In this document: one piece after another, positions 43,803-53,810 of the stretch
Numbering within the stretch: position 1 is the first letter of the stretch
Layout of the letters: the number at the start of each line of letters is the position of its first letter
DNA from: an uncultured Bacilli bacterium
GTDB lineage: Bacteria; Bacillota_I; Bacilli_A; RF39; UBA660
Assembly: GCA_944371325.1 (NCBI GenBank)
Contig: CALVXO010000001.1
Span: 105,389 to 169,388, forward strand
Direction of reading: 5' to 3'
Length of the DNA stretch: 64,000 nt
Position numbers and translations under genes: made by a program
The notes under the pieces: model-generated
Database searches by the model: none
What the model was told of the DNA's origin: nothing
The model's input: the letters and a program-made list of their open reading frames with translations, nothing else

Positions 43803-44450
43803 TTAATTATTATTAATTATTTCAATAAATTTATTTGCAACTTCATCTATTTTCATATTAGTAGAATCAATGTAAACTTGATCATCTGTTCTCATTAATG
43901 ATCCAATTTCTTTATGAGAATCATTATAATCTCTTGACTTTATATTTTCATATATTTCATCATAAGTCATATCAATATTTTTTTCTTGATATTCTTTATA
44001 TCTTCTTTTAGCACGTTCTTCTAGTGTAGCATCTAAGTAAAATTTATAATCAGCATTTGGAAATACTACTGTTGTTATATCTCTTCCTTCCATTACTACA
44101 TTATTAGAATTACCTAATCTTCTTTGTAGATCAACCATATTTTTTCTTACTTCAACAATACTTGAAATAGGTGAAACTATTTGAGTTACTTCTTTACTTC
44201 TTATTTCTTTAGTAACATCTTCACCATCCAAATATACATTATTATTTAAATCAAATTTAACATCAATATTATTTGATAATTTAATTATTTCTTCTTTATT
44301 TTCTACTTTCAAATTGTTTCTTAATGCTTTTAAAGCTACACAACGATAAGTTGCTCCTGTATCAATATTAACTAAATTTAATCTTTTTGATAAGATACTT
44401 GCAATAGTACCTTTCCCGCTTCCTGCAGGTCCATCAATAGCTACGATCAT
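43803..44450 (-). CDS. cmk: Cytidylate kinase
   Basis: 215 residues. P-loop AIDGPAGSGKGTIAS, then NIDTGATYRCVALKAL, EGRDITTVVFPNADYKFYLD and ATLEERAKRRYKEY with the CMP-binding features. It phosphorylates CMP and dCMP. Starts in an ATGA overlap with the upstream P-loop gene. Confidence 0.97.
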   Translation of the reverse strand: MIVAIDGPAGSGKGTIASILSKRLNLVNIDTGATYRCVALKALRNNLKVENKEEIIKLSNNIDVKFDLNNNVYLDGEDVTKEIRSKEVTQIVSPISSIVEVRKNMVDLQRRLGNSNNVVMEGRDITTVVFPNADYKFYLDATLEERAKRRYKEYQEKNIDMTYDEIYENIKSRDYNDSHKEIGSLMRTDDQVYIDSTNMKIDEVANKFIEIINNN

Positions 44451-44971
44451 TTTATCCCTCCTAATATTTTTAATACTTCTTCTTTTGTTTTGTTTGTATC
44501 TTTATTATCAATAACATAATCAAAATTATAATTATCTAAATCGGTTTCTGTAATATGATTTTTTTGCTTATCTGTCAAATTATTATCACTACCATTAATT
44601 CTAATTGTTACACAATTAAATAATTTCTTAGGTATTATAATTTCCTCTTTTAATCTTGCATCTGTTACAATAATAACATCATAAAAATAACTATAAACTT
44701 TTATATCTTCTATAACTCTTCTAATTAATAATTCATTATCTATTTTTTTAATTAAATCAATACCTAAAGATTGTAATAAGTCACGTGGTTTTGTTTCTTC
44801 TAGTCCATTCCAATTACTTATTTTTTTTACGTATTGTTTTAAATAATAAGCATACGATATTTGAATACTATTTTTATAATATTCACTTATAATATCCGCA
44901 ACATAATTTTTACCGCTTTTAGCCTTACCAGATAAAATAAATATTTTAGGATTCCTATTAATATATTCCAT
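44447..44971 (-). CDS. P-loop nucleotide kinase-like protein
   Basis: 174 residues. Walker A is ILSGKAKSGKNYVADIIS; a VIIVTDARLKEEI strand and HITETDLDNYNFDYVIDN near the end resemble dNMP kinases and dephospho-CoA kinases, but neither signature is complete. It shares an operon with cmk through a 4-base overlap, which favours nucleotide metabolism. Substrate uncertain. Confidence 0.72.
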   Translation of the reverse strand: MEYINRNPKIFILSGKAKSGKNYVADIISEYYKNSIQISYAYYLKQYVKKISNWNGLEETKPRDLLQSLGIDLIKKIDNELLIRRVIEDIKVYSYFYDVIIVTDARLKEEIIIPKKLFNCVTIRINGSDNNLTDKQKNHITETDLDNYNFDYVIDNKDTNKTKEEVLKILGGIK

Positions 44972-44998
44972 ACCTATTCACCATAAATAGTATAACAC

Positions 44999-45025
44999 AA
45001 AAACCTAATATATTTATTAGGTTTT
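44999..45025 (-). terminator. Terminator of the AI-2E family gene
   Basis: Stem AAAACCTAATA / TATTAGGTTTT (44999-45010 with 45015-45025), overlapping the stop codon at 45024; T run on the minus strand. Confidence 0.65.
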
Positions 45026-46151
45026 AACTAAAATTTAAAAAATCATATTTTTCATCAAAGAAATTAACTAATTCTTTAATTGCACCTATTAAAGGTGTTG
45101 AAATAATCATACCAAATATACCAAAGAAATGGCCAAATATTAATAATCCCAAGATGATTGTAACTGGGCTTAATTTAGTTGTTTTACTCATAATTAAAGG
45201 TTGAAAGAAATTACCTTCAATAGTTTGAACAATAACAATAAATATTAATATTGCTATACCTGTAGGAGTTGATTGTGATAATCCTACAAATACGGCAGGA
45301 GCTCCACCAATATAAGGTCCTGCATAAGGAATTACATTAGTTAATGCACAAAATAAAGCAAATAACAAAGGTGCTTTTAATCCAATAAAAGAAAAGCCGA
45401 TTGCTGTTATTACAAATACAACTGTACAATCAAATAACGCTCCATTAACAAATCTTTTTAATGGTTTGTTAACAGCTGATAGACATTTTTTAGTTTCTTT
45501 ACGATATCTTTTTGGAATTAAAGTATAAAGAGTATCGATATTATCATCAAAATTAAGTAATAAATAAAAACCAATAATTAAACCAATACCAAATATACCT
45601 AACCAAGAAAAAACAGTCTTTAAAGAAACAACTAATATATCAGGTAGAGAATTTGCCAAATTAGTAGCCATTAATTCTAACTTTTTAAATATCTCATTAC
45701 GCATTGCAAGAGCATCAAATCCTTCAATATTATTTACATTACTAAATATATTGTCTATCCAAGTTTTAGAAGTATCATATAAAGATGGAATTGTAGTTGT
45801 AACAAAATCATTTATTTGTTCTGAAAGAAGTGGAATTATTGCATAAATAATTAAAAATAATATACCTAAAAAAACTACATAACATAATGTTGTTCCTATA
45901 ATTCTTCTAACACCTTTTTTATCTAATTTTGTAACAATTGGATCAAATAACCATGCAATAAATAACCCAATAAAAAGAGGTGCTAATATTTTAAAAATAG
46001 AAAAGATAAAAGGTAAAATTTTAACTTCTTTTATCAACATTATAACTGAATATAATCCAACTATAATTAGTAAAACAAATAATATTTTTAATATATTATG
46101 CGATAATGAAATTAAATCATTTAATTTTGAATAATTAATTTCTTTTTTCAT
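45024..46151 (-). CDS. AI-2E family transporter (TqsA/YtvI-like membrane protein)
   Basis: 375 residues with about eight membrane segments. Family features: LFIGLFIAWLFDPIVTKLDK near the N-terminus, GLIIGFYLLLNFD, NVIPYAGPYIGGAPAVFVGL and the C-terminal EGNFFQPLIMSK and LLIFGHFFGIFGMIISTPL. Members export diverse small solutes or ions; this one cannot be assigned. It lies 9 bases after frr. Confidence 0.93.
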   Translation of the reverse strand: MKKEINYSKLNDLISLSHNILKILFVLLIIVGLYSVIMLIKEVKILPFIFSIFKILAPLFIGLFIAWLFDPIVTKLDKKGVRRIIGTTLCYVVFLGILFLIIYAIIPLLSEQINDFVTTTIPSLYDTSKTWIDNIFSNVNNIEGFDALAMRNEIFKKLELMATNLANSLPDILVVSLKTVFSWLGIFGIGLIIGFYLLLNFDDNIDTLYTLIPKRYRKETKKCLSAVNKPLKRFVNGALFDCTVVFVITAIGFSFIGLKAPLLFALFCALTNVIPYAGPYIGGAPAVFVGLSQSTPTGIAILIFIVIVQTIEGNFFQPLIMSKTTKLSPVTIILGLLIFGHFFGIFGMIISTPLIGAIKELVNFFDEKYDFLNFS

Positions 46152-46160
46152 ATTATCACC

Positions 46161-46703
46161 CTATACACTTAATAATTCTTTTTCTTTAATACTTAATTTT
46201 TCATCAACTATTTTATTATATTTATTAATTAATTCTTGAACTTCTTCAGTACAATATTTAATATCATCTTCTGGAACTTCTAATTTTTTAGCTTCATTAT
46301 TAGCATCTTGTCTAATATTTCTTAAAGCAATTTTAGCTTCTTCTGCCACATTTTTAGCTTGTTTTACATATTCTCTTCTTGTTTCTTCAGTTAATGCTGG
46401 AATATTTAAAATAATAATTTCTCCATTATTGTTAGGAGTTAATCCAATATTTGCTTCATATATTCCTTTTTCAATAGCATTTAAGCAACTTCTATCAAAT
46501 GGTTTAATACATAATTGTCTAGCTTCAGGAATTGAAATATTAGCTAATTGTTTTAAAGGTGTTTCTACACCATAATAATTAACTACTACCCCATCCAAAA
46601 TACTAGGGTTAGCTCTTCCAGCTCTAATATTAACTAATCTTTTTTCTAAAGATTCAATTGCACTTTCCATTCTTGTTTCTGTTTCTAATAAAATATCATC
46701 CAT
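46161..46703 (-). CDS. frr: Ribosome recycling factor
   Basis: 180 residues. RLVNIRAGRANPSILDGVVV, YYGVETPLKQLANIS, IKPFDRSCLNAIEKGI and LTEETRREYVKQAKNVAEEA match RRF throughout. It releases ribosomes from mRNA with EF-G after termination. It overlaps rpe by 8 bases; GAAGGAGA precedes the ATG. Confidence 0.98.
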   Translation of the reverse strand: MDDILLETETRMESAIESLEKRLVNIRAGRANPSILDGVVVNYYGVETPLKQLANISIPEARQLCIKPFDRSCLNAIEKGIYEANIGLTPNNNGEIIILNIPALTEETRREYVKQAKNVAEEAKIALRNIRQDANNEAKKLEVPEDDIKYCTEEVQELINKYNKIVDEKLSIKEKELLSV

Positions 46704-47301
46704 AAATTTTCTCCTTCAAATTTCTAATTCTTTCTTCATAATCTCCACTAGTAATATAACTACCAACCACTACAATATCAGCATCATTAACTAATTTAAT
46801 AGTATTATCATTAATGCCACCATCAACTTCAATTAAATAATTTCCTTTTAATTCTTTTAATTTTTTAATTTTATCAACTGTATCCATAATAAATGGTTGC
46901 CCACCTTGACCTGGTTCAACACTCATAACTAATACTAAATCTAAATATGGTAAGTATGGTATTATCTCTTCTACTTTGGTAGATGGTTTAATTGATAACC
47001 CCACTTTAATATTAAATTTTCTAATATAGTTAATTACTTCTATTACATCAGTAACAGCTTCATAATGAAATGTTATAAACAATGGATTTAAACTTTTATA
47101 TTTATCAATATATCCATAAACATCATTTACCATCAAATGAATATCTAAAGGTTTTTTATTGTTAACACTTAAAACTTCATTTTTATTGTTAACAAATACT
47201 CCATCCATTATATCTAAATGAAGATAATCAATATCACAATTAACTAATTTGTTTACATTTTCAATATTATCTATAGTTAAAAATGAAGCAGATATTTTCA
47301 T
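46696..47301 (-). CDS. rpe: Ribulose-phosphate 3-epimerase
   Basis: 201 residues, a TIM-barrel enzyme of the pentose phosphate pathway (ribulose-5-P to xylulose-5-P). SASFLTID, YLHLDIMDGVFV, DIHLMV, MSVEPGQGGQPF and LIEVDGGIN carry the metal and phosphate ligands. A little shorter than the usual 215-220. ATGA overlap with rsgA upstream, the same neighbour as in B. subtilis. Confidence 0.96.
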   Translation of the reverse strand: MKISASFLTIDNIENVNKLVNCDIDYLHLDIMDGVFVNNKNEVLSVNNKKPLDIHLMVNDVYGYIDKYKSLNPLFITFHYEAVTDVIEVINYIRKFNIKVGLSIKPSTKVEEIIPYLPYLDLVLVMSVEPGQGGQPFIMDTVDKIKKLKELKGNYLIEVDGGINDNTIKLVNDADIVVVGSYITSGDYEERIRNLKEKIYG

Positions 47302-48122
47302 ACTCTTTCCTTCCTTATTAATTTAATATAATTATCATATCTTGATTCTAATATATCTTTATTTAATCTTCTTTTAATTTCACAGTCATCTTCTTTATCA
47401 TGCATACAATCTTTATAAGCACATTTATCTCGATATAAATTAAATTCTATAAAATTATCTCTTATATCAGATAAACTCATCTCTCTTAAATCTAAACTAG
47501 AAAATCCTGGTGTATCTGCACACCACCCGTCTAATAAATTAATTAAACTTACATGACGAGTGGTATGTTTACCTCTTCCTAAAGCTTTAGATATATTGTT
47601 AGTTTGTAAATTTAAATTGCTATCTAAAATATTTAATAAAGTAGATTTCCCAGCCCCAGATTGACCAGCTATAACTGTTATTTTATCTTTAAATATTTTT
47701 TTAATACTTTCATATTTATTATAATAAACTTGGTATCCAATACTTTGATAATATTTTTTTAAATTATCTATTTCTTTTCTATCATCCAATAAATCTAATT
47801 TAGTAAAACAAATAATTGGTTTTATATTATTAAATTCAATTAAACATAATAATTTATCTAATAAATATAAATCTAAATTCGGTTCTTTAACACTTGCTAC
47901 TATAATAGCTTGATCGATATTAGCAATTGGTGGTCTTATTAAACTATTTTTTCTTTCTTTGATACTTAAAATTATTTTTTTATTACTATCAAATACTACA
48001 TTGTCTCCAACTAAAGGAGTTATTTTTAAATTTCTAAATTTTCCTCTAGCATTACAGACATATTCCTTATCACTTAAAACAGTAAATGAATTACTAATAA
48101 TTTTAATTATTTTTCCTTCCAT
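47298..48122 (-). CDS. rsgA: Ribosome small subunit GTPase RsgA
   Basis: 274 residues. N-terminal OB fold, then a circularly permuted GTPase: G4 FTKLDLLDD, G1 GQSGAGKSTLLN, G2 and G3 (GRGKHTTRHV, DTPGF), and a C-terminal zinc site with CAYKDCMHDKEDDCEI. It aids 30S maturation. Overlaps prkC by 1 base. Confidence 0.97.
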   Translation of the reverse strand: MEGKIIKIISNSFTVLSDKEYVCNARGKFRNLKITPLVGDNVVFDSNKKIILSIKERKNSLIRPPIANIDQAIIVASVKEPNLDLYLLDKLLCLIEFNNIKPIICFTKLDLLDDRKEIDNLKKYYQSIGYQVYYNKYESIKKIFKDKITVIAGQSGAGKSTLLNILDSNLNLQTNNISKALGRGKHTTRHVSLINLLDGWCADTPGFSSLDLREMSLSDIRDNFIEFNLYRDKCAYKDCMHDKEDDCEIKRRLNKDILESRYDNYIKLIRKERV

Positions 48123-49840
48123 TATTCAATTCCTTCAAATTGTTCTGGAATTTCTTCTACTACTGTTTGTTGAGTAACAGTTATAGTTAATGTTGATCCA
48201 CTAATTACTTCACCAGTTCTATTTTGTTTAATAATCGTTCCTTCAGGATATGAATCATTTGTTTCATATTGTATATTTAAAGTTACATTGTTTTCATCAC
48301 AAAATTCTTGAACCATATCAACTGTATAGTTTTCAGCTACAAAGTCTGGATATTCAACTGTAAATACAGCATAATATATAATTATTGTATCGCCTGGTTC
48401 TAAGACATCTCCTTCTTTAGCACTTTGATCAACAACATTTTCTTCTTTATATCTATCTTGTTCTTCTTTTGCAATTTTTCTAGGCTCCGTTATAACATTT
48501 AATCCTGCGTTTGTTAAATTAGCTTCTACTGTTTTATAATCTTGACCTTGATAATTTTCAATTGTAACATTGCCACTTTCTTTAGCAACTATAATAGTTA
48601 TTTCTGTACCTTCTTTAACAGTTCTTCCAACTTGAGGATTAGTACCAATTACTTTACCAGGCTCAATTTCATCATTTTCTTTTTCTTCGACATCACTTGC
48701 TACTGATAAACCTAGTTTTTTTAATTCTGCTTCAGCTTCTACCACAGTTAAATTACTAACATCTGGTATAGTTACATCAGGTACACTTACTAATTTAGGA
48801 TATATAATTATAAATAAACATATTAATGCTACTAATGCTGCAAATATACCACCTGTTATCCATAAAGCCATATCTTTCTTTGATTTGTTCTTTTGCTTTG
48901 CCACTTCACTTACCTCCTCATGTTTTCTATCCAATCTACTTAAATTTGGCATTTCCTTTGTTTCTTCTAATTCATGTTCAGGATATTTATATACTAATTT
49001 TTTTTGATTTAAATTATCTTCTGTTAAGCATGATTTAATATCATCATACATTTCTCTTACAGAATCATATCTATTTTTAGGATTTTTAGCACATGCCCTT
49101 AACACTATATTTTCAACTGATTGCGGTATATCTGGATTTTGTCTACATATAGAAGGAATTGGTTCTTTCATTTGTTTAATTGCTATTTCTACAGCATTAT
49201 CGCCTTTAAAAGGAACTTTACCAACTAATAATTCATACATTAAAATTCCTAATGAATAAATATCAGATTTAATAGTTGAACCGCTTCCATTAGCTTGCTC
49301 TGGAGGTAAATAATGAACTGAACCCATTACAGAATTAGTTTGCGTTAATTCGTTACTATTTAAAGCCATAGCTATACCAAAGTCCATTATTTTAACTCTA
49401 CCATCATCTAATATCATAACGTTTTGTGGTTTAATATCACGATGAATTATATAACTATCATGAGCACACATAATTGCACTAGTTAATTGTGTCATAATAT
49501 CAATTACTTCTGGTAATGTTAAAGCACCTCTTTTTTTAACTAAGCTCTTTAAAGTTTTACCTTGTACATATTCCATTACAATATAATATCTACCATTATC
49601 TTCTCCAACATCATACATTTCAACAATATTTGGATGATTTAATTTACTAGCAGATAGTGCCTCCCTTTGAAATCTTCTTACGAATTTTTCATCATCAGCT
49701 AAATCACCACGTAGTACTTTAACAGCAACATTTCTATCTAAAATTGTATCTTTAGCTAAATAAACATTAGCCATACCACCTTCACCAATAGTTTTGATAA
49801 TTTGATATCTATCGTTTATTTTATCCCCTTTTACAATCAT
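48122..49840 (-). CDS. prkC: PASTA-domain Ser/Thr protein kinase
   Basis: 572 residues. Cytoplasmic kinase domain (1-270) with GEGGMANVYLAKD, VAVKVL, IIHRDIKPQNVMI and MDFGIA; one membrane segment at about 328-350; then three extracellular PASTA modules (starting about 357, 425 and 493) and a short Glu-rich tail. It senses peptidoglycan fragments or lipid II; in Bacillus it also triggers spore germination, which fits the spore genes here. Overlaps its phosphatase by 4 bases. Confidence 0.96.
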   Translation of the reverse strand: MIVKGDKINDRYQIIKTIGEGGMANVYLAKDTILDRNVAVKVLRGDLADDEKFVRRFQREALSASKLNHPNIVEMYDVGEDNGRYYIVMEYVQGKTLKSLVKKRGALTLPEVIDIMTQLTSAIMCAHDSYIIHRDIKPQNVMILDDGRVKIMDFGIAMALNSNELTQTNSVMGSVHYLPPEQANGSGSTIKSDIYSLGILMYELLVGKVPFKGDNAVEIAIKQMKEPIPSICRQNPDIPQSVENIVLRACAKNPKNRYDSVREMYDDIKSCLTEDNLNQKKLVYKYPEHELEETKEMPNLSRLDRKHEEVSEVAKQKNKSKKDMALWITGGIFAALVALICLFIIIYPKLVSVPDVTIPDVSNLTVVEAEAELKKLGLSVASDVEEKENDEIEPGKVIGTNPQVGRTVKEGTEITIIVAKESGNVTIENYQGQDYKTVEANLTNAGLNVITEPRKIAKEEQDRYKEENVVDQSAKEGDVLEPGDTIIIYYAVFTVEYPDFVAENYTVDMVQEFCDENNVTLNIQYETNDSYPEGTIIKQNRTGEVISGSTLTITVTQQTVVEEIPEQFEGIE

Positions 49841-50577
49841 TTATTTACACCATCCTTTAAAAATGCAACTGAAATATTATCTGTTCCCCCTCTATTATTG
49901 CATTTAACAACTAATTTTTTTAACCTATCATCAAGTGATAAATCATTATCTGTTAAAACTTTAGCTATTTGTTCTTCATCTAACATATTAGTTAATCCAT
50001 CACTACATAGCATAATGCCATCGACATCTCTCTCAACATCAAAAATATCCATCTCAACAGTACTAGTAGCACCTAAAGCACGCATTAAAACATTTTTTTT
50101 GGGATGTTCTTTGGCTTTTTCTAAAGATAATTCACCTGATTTAACTAATAAATTAACTAAAGTATGATCATTTGTTATTTTATGTAATTTATTTTTCTTT
50201 AAAACATAACCTGATGAATCTCCAATATTACCAAATAATAAGAAATCTTTAGTTACAATAGCTAAAACAATAGTTGTTCCCATACCAGAACTTTCTTTAT
50301 GTTCACTCGTATATTTATATAATAACACATTAGCTTCACTTACTATTTCTTTAATAAAACTAATTGCATCTTCTTTAGTCCCAACTGAACTTATTTTTCT
50401 AAATCTATCACCGATATGAGATATAGCTATACTAGAAGCTATTTCACCACCACAATGGCCACCCATACCATCAGCCACTGCCAACAATACTTCACCCATC
50501 TTATTTTCATTTATAATAACACTATCTTCATTATGGTCTCTTACTTTTCCTGTATCGGTTATATAAGCATATTCCAT
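49837..50577 (-). CDS. prpC: PP2C-type Ser/Thr phosphatase
   Basis: 246 residues. TDTGKVRDHNEDSV, LLAVADGMGGHCGGEIAS, SGMGTTIVLA, IGDSSGYVL, DGLTNML and NRGGTDNISVAF are the metal-dependent PPM motifs with all Asp ligands. It reverses PrkC phosphorylation. One base downstream of rlmN, overlapping prkC. Confidence 0.97.
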   Translation of the reverse strand: MEYAYITDTGKVRDHNEDSVIINENKMGEVLLAVADGMGGHCGGEIASSIAISHIGDRFRKISSVGTKEDAISFIKEIVSEANVLLYKYTSEHKESSGMGTTIVLAIVTKDFLLFGNIGDSSGYVLKKNKLHKITNDHTLVNLLVKSGELSLEKAKEHPKKNVLMRALGATSTVEMDIFDVERDVDGIMLCSDGLTNMLDEEQIAKVLTDNDLSLDDRLKKLVVKCNNRGGTDNISVAFLKDGVNK

Positions 50578-50578
50578 A

Positions 50579-51598
50579 TTATTCCTCCTTGTAATTGGCT
50601 CTTAATTGTCCACATGCAGCACTTACTTTCTTACCAAACTCTCTTCTAATTGTAACACCAATATTATTCTTTTTTAAAGTATCATAAAATTTTAAAATAG
50701 TATTTTGATCACTTTTTTTAAATTCAATATGACTTGTTTCATTATAAGGTATTAAATTAACATAACAGTTCATACCTTTTAATAATTTAGCAAGTTCAAC
50801 TGCATTTTCATATTTGTCATTAACGCCTTTCAATAAAATATATTCAAATGTTACTCTTCTATTAGTTTGTTTAATATATTCTTTTATTGTTTTCATTAAA
50901 TCATCTAATTTATAAACTTTACTTATTGGCATTAATTGATTCCTTAATTTATCATTAGATGCATGTAAAGATATAGCCAAATTAACTTGTTTTCCATCTT
51001 TAATAAATTCTTTTATTTTAGGAATTATCCCACAAGTAGATACTGTTATATGCCTACTTCCTAATGCAATTCCTTTAGGTGTATTAATTATATCTATAAA
51101 TTTTATAACATTTTCATAATTATCAAATGGTTCACCTATTCCCATTAAAACTAAATGTGATATTCTTATGTTTAAATCTTCTTCTATTTTTAGTAATTGT
51201 AAAACCATTTCACTAGTATTTAAATTTCTAACTTTTTTAAGTCTTCCACTTTCACAAAATTTACATTCCATATTACATCCAACTTGACTAGATACACATA
51301 AAGAATTACCATAATCATGTTTCATTAATACTGCTTCAATTTTGTTGTTATCTTCTAATTTAAATAAATATTTAATTACATCAACATCTTCTTGTTTTGT
51401 TAATATTTCTAAACTATTTATTTTAAAATCTTCTTTTAAATAACTAATAACTACTTTTTTTATATTAGTCATTTCATCAAATGATTTTACTCTTTTTTGA
51501 TATAGCCATTCAAATACTTGAACAGCTTTAAATTTTTTTTCACCTTTACTTATGAAATAGTCTTCTAATTGTTTAATTGTATAGTCATATATATTCAT
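50579..51598 (-). CDS. rlmN: Dual-specificity 23S rRNA/tRNA adenine-C2 methyltransferase
   Basis: 339 residues, radical SAM. The cluster motif is CNMECKFCESG; GIGEPFDNYENV, SLHASND and the C-terminal CGQLRAN with its catalytic Cys are present. It makes m2A2503 in 23S rRNA and m2A37 in tRNA. First gene of rlmN-prpC-prkC-rsgA-rpe. Confidence 0.97.
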   Translation of the reverse strand: MNIYDYTIKQLEDYFISKGEKKFKAVQVFEWLYQKRVKSFDEMTNIKKVVISYLKEDFKINSLEILTKQEDVDVIKYLFKLEDNNKIEAVLMKHDYGNSLCVSSQVGCNMECKFCESGRLKKVRNLNTSEMVLQLLKIEEDLNIRISHLVLMGIGEPFDNYENVIKFIDIINTPKGIALGSRHITVSTCGIIPKIKEFIKDGKQVNLAISLHASNDKLRNQLMPISKVYKLDDLMKTIKEYIKQTNRRVTFEYILLKGVNDKYENAVELAKLLKGMNCYVNLIPYNETSHIEFKKSDQNTILKFYDTLKKNNIGVTIRREFGKKVSAACGQLRANYKEE

Positions 51599-51674
51599 AA
51601 TTACACCCTAGAAACATTATATCATAAGTCTTAAATTTTATCTATTGTTTTTGAATTATCATGTAATTTATATG

Positions 51675-51699
51675 TAAAAAAAACTACTTTGATGTAGTT
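51675..51699 (-). terminator. Terminator of the minus-strand XRE gene
   Basis: Stem AACTAC / GTAGTT (51682-51687 with 51694-51699), eight T after it on the minus strand; it overlaps the stop codon. Confidence 0.7.
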
Positions 51700-51920
51700 A
51701 ATTCCATATCTTCTTTTAATTCATCTAAAAATATTTTATCTGGTTTAGTGTTTAATATTTTAGCTATTTTAAATGCCATTTTATAAGTTAAATTTCTATC
51801 CCTATTCTCAATTTGCCAATAAAAACACTTACTAATATTTAATTTATCAGCCATTTGTTGATAAGTATATCCTTTACTAATTCTTAATTCTTGCAATTTT
51901 TTAAAACAATGTTTTTCCAT
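51684..51920 (-). CDS. XRE-family regulator (minus strand of divergent pair)
   Basis: 78 residues, almost wholly a Cro/C1 helix-turn-helix: LQELRISKGYTYQQMADKLN, ISKCFYWQIENRDRNLT, MAFKIAKILNTKPDKIF. The recognition helix is unusual (CFYWQIE). GAAAGGAAA precedes the ATG. Divergent from another XRE gene 108 bases away. Confidence 0.88.
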   Translation of the reverse strand: MEKHCFKKLQELRISKGYTYQQMADKLNISKCFYWQIENRDRNLTYKMAFKIAKILNTKPDKIFLDELKEDMELTTSK

Positions 51921-51966
51921 AATAAATTTCCTTTCATAATTATTCTAACATATTTTTTAAATAAAG

Positions 51967-51983
51967 TACATATATTAAATGTA
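51967..51983. promoter_or_regulatory. Candidate operator between divergent XRE genes
   Basis: A 17-bp inverted repeat TACAT-N7-ATGTA lies midway between the two regulator genes; a site like this could control both. Confidence 0.4.
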
Positions 51984-52028
51984 GTCGTTTTCTATTTGTG
52001 TATGAGAAGATTTAATTAGGTGAGGTAA

Positions 52029-52268
52029 ATGAAAATTGACAAAAATAATAATAAATATATCTATGTAGTTGTTGGAAAAAACATTAAAAGAATTAGAAAG
52101 GCTAAAGGACTTACTCAAGTACAATTAGCCGATTTAATTCAATATAATGAAGGAACTATCGCTAATATTGAAAACGATAGTTTCCAAACATTCAGTTTAG
52201 AATTTTTATATATTATATCTAAAAAATTAAATGTTCCCATGGAAGAATTTTTTAAAGATTTACATTAA
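52029..52268 (+). CDS. XRE-family regulator (plus strand of divergent pair)
   Basis: 79 residues: VVGKNIKRIRKAKGLTQVQL, ADLIQYNEGTIANIENDSF and LYIISKKLNVPMEEFFKD form a complete Cro/C1 helix-turn-helix. AGGTGAGGT precedes the ATG. Its last 9 bases overlap the 3' end of the convergent cls gene, with no terminator between. Confidence 0.88.
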   Translation: MKIDKNNNKYIYVVVGKNIKRIRKAKGLTQVQLADLIQYNEGTIANIENDSFQTFSLEFLYIISKKLNVPMEEFFKDLH

Positions 52269-53768
52269 AGGTGCGAATAATTTTAATACTGCTCGTTTTA
52301 AACTTCTAAATAATCCTATTTTAGTATCTTTTAAAGTTATTTGTTTTGATATTTCTAAAGTTTTTGAAATATCTTTTTTTATATCTTTTATACTATCTGT
52401 CTTATATAATAATGTTCCACATTCAAAATGTAAATGTAAACTTCGATAATCTAGATTAACTGTACCTACAGTTGCTATTTCATCATCAACTAAAAATGTT
52501 TTAGCATGTATAAATCCTTTAGTATATTCATATATTTTTACACCATTATCTAATAAATTATTATAGTATGCTTTAGTAACTTCATTTACTAATTTTTTAT
52601 CTGGTATCCCAGGAGTTATAATTCTCACATCAACACCGCTTTTAGCTGCTATACATAAAGCTGTTTCTAATTCGTTATCAATAATTAAATAAGGTGTTGT
52701 AATATAAACATATTTTTTAGCTTTATTAATCATGTTTAAACATATATTTTCACTAACTAATTCATCATCAAATGGACTATCATCATAAGGTTGAACATAT
52801 CCACTACCTTTTATTTTAATATCTGGTTTAAATTTGTTTATATCTTCTTTTTCATTATTAATATGATCCCATAAATTTAAAAATATATTTGTTAAATTAA
52901 ATACAGCATCACCTTTTAATAATATACCGTTATCTTTCCAATGACCAAATCTTTCTTTTTTATTTATATACTCGTCTGCTAAATTAATACCGCCTGTAAT
53001 TCCTACATTGCCATCAATAACAGTTATTTTTCTATGATCTCTATTATTCAATTTAGCTGTTAAAATTGGTACAAATTTATTAAATGAACATGCTTTAATG
53101 CCATATTTCTTTAATTCATCATAATATTTATTAGGTAATGTTACAATACATCCCATATCATCATAAATAACCCTTACATCCAATCCTTCACTAGCTTTTT
53201 GTTTTAAAACATCTAAAATATCATTCCAAAATATACCTTTTTCAATTATAAAATATTGCATAAAAATAAATTTTTTTGCCTGTTTTAATTCTTCAATTAA
53301 TCTTTTATAATAAACTTCACCTACTTCTAAATATTCGGTATAAGTGTTTTTATATATTGGATAACCCGCATTATTATATATATAACTAGTTTGATTATAA
53401 AAGTTTATATCTGTTATTTCTTTAATTACATTATCATCTTGAATTAAAATTTGTTTTAATCTATTTTTATGTTCCAATAGTTTTCCTTTTTTATTTATTT
53501 TATTACCAAATATTATATAAATTAATGTTCCAAAAATAGGAATTGTTAAAACTGGAATAATCCACGCTATTTTATAACTAGGATTTGCATTACCATTAAT
53601 TATTTTTAATAATACCAAAATTCCTATAACATAGAAAAATATATAAAAATACCAACCATATTCTTCAAATTTATTTAATATTAAAATTAAAACTAATAAT
53701 TGAATTAATAATAATACCCCCACTATAAAAATTCTATGAGTTAGAAAATTTAGAATTTTTTTAATCAT
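52260..53768 (-). CDS. cls: Cardiolipin synthase
   Basis: 502 residues. Two N-terminal membrane segments (about 10-58), a third near 68-88, and two phospholipase D motifs HRKITVIDGNVGITGG (about 242) and HAKTFLVDDEIATVGTVNLD (about 419). It joins two phosphatidylglycerols into cardiolipin. Length and layout match bacterial ClsA. Ends overlapping the XRE gene. Confidence 0.96.
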   Translation of the reverse strand: MIKKILNFLTHRIFIVGVLLLIQLLVLILILNKFEEYGWYFYIFFYVIGILVLLKIINGNANPSYKIAWIIPVLTIPIFGTLIYIIFGNKINKKGKLLEHKNRLKQILIQDDNVIKEITDINFYNQTSYIYNNAGYPIYKNTYTEYLEVGEVYYKRLIEELKQAKKFIFMQYFIIEKGIFWNDILDVLKQKASEGLDVRVIYDDMGCIVTLPNKYYDELKKYGIKACSFNKFVPILTAKLNNRDHRKITVIDGNVGITGGINLADEYINKKERFGHWKDNGILLKGDAVFNLTNIFLNLWDHINNEKEDINKFKPDIKIKGSGYVQPYDDSPFDDELVSENICLNMINKAKKYVYITTPYLIIDNELETALCIAAKSGVDVRIITPGIPDKKLVNEVTKAYYNNLLDNGVKIYEYTKGFIHAKTFLVDDEIATVGTVNLDYRSLHLHFECGTLLYKTDSIKDIKKDISKTLEISKQITLKDTKIGLFRSLKRAVLKLFAPLM

Positions 53769-53810
53769 ACTACCACCAATTTAATGATATCATATTTTTA
53801 AAATTAAATA

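Noticed and set aside
44447..44971. Dephospho-CoA kinase (coaE)
   Set aside because: Only the P-loop and a general kinase outline match; CoaE-specific motifs are missing, so I leave it as a nucleotide kinase-like protein.
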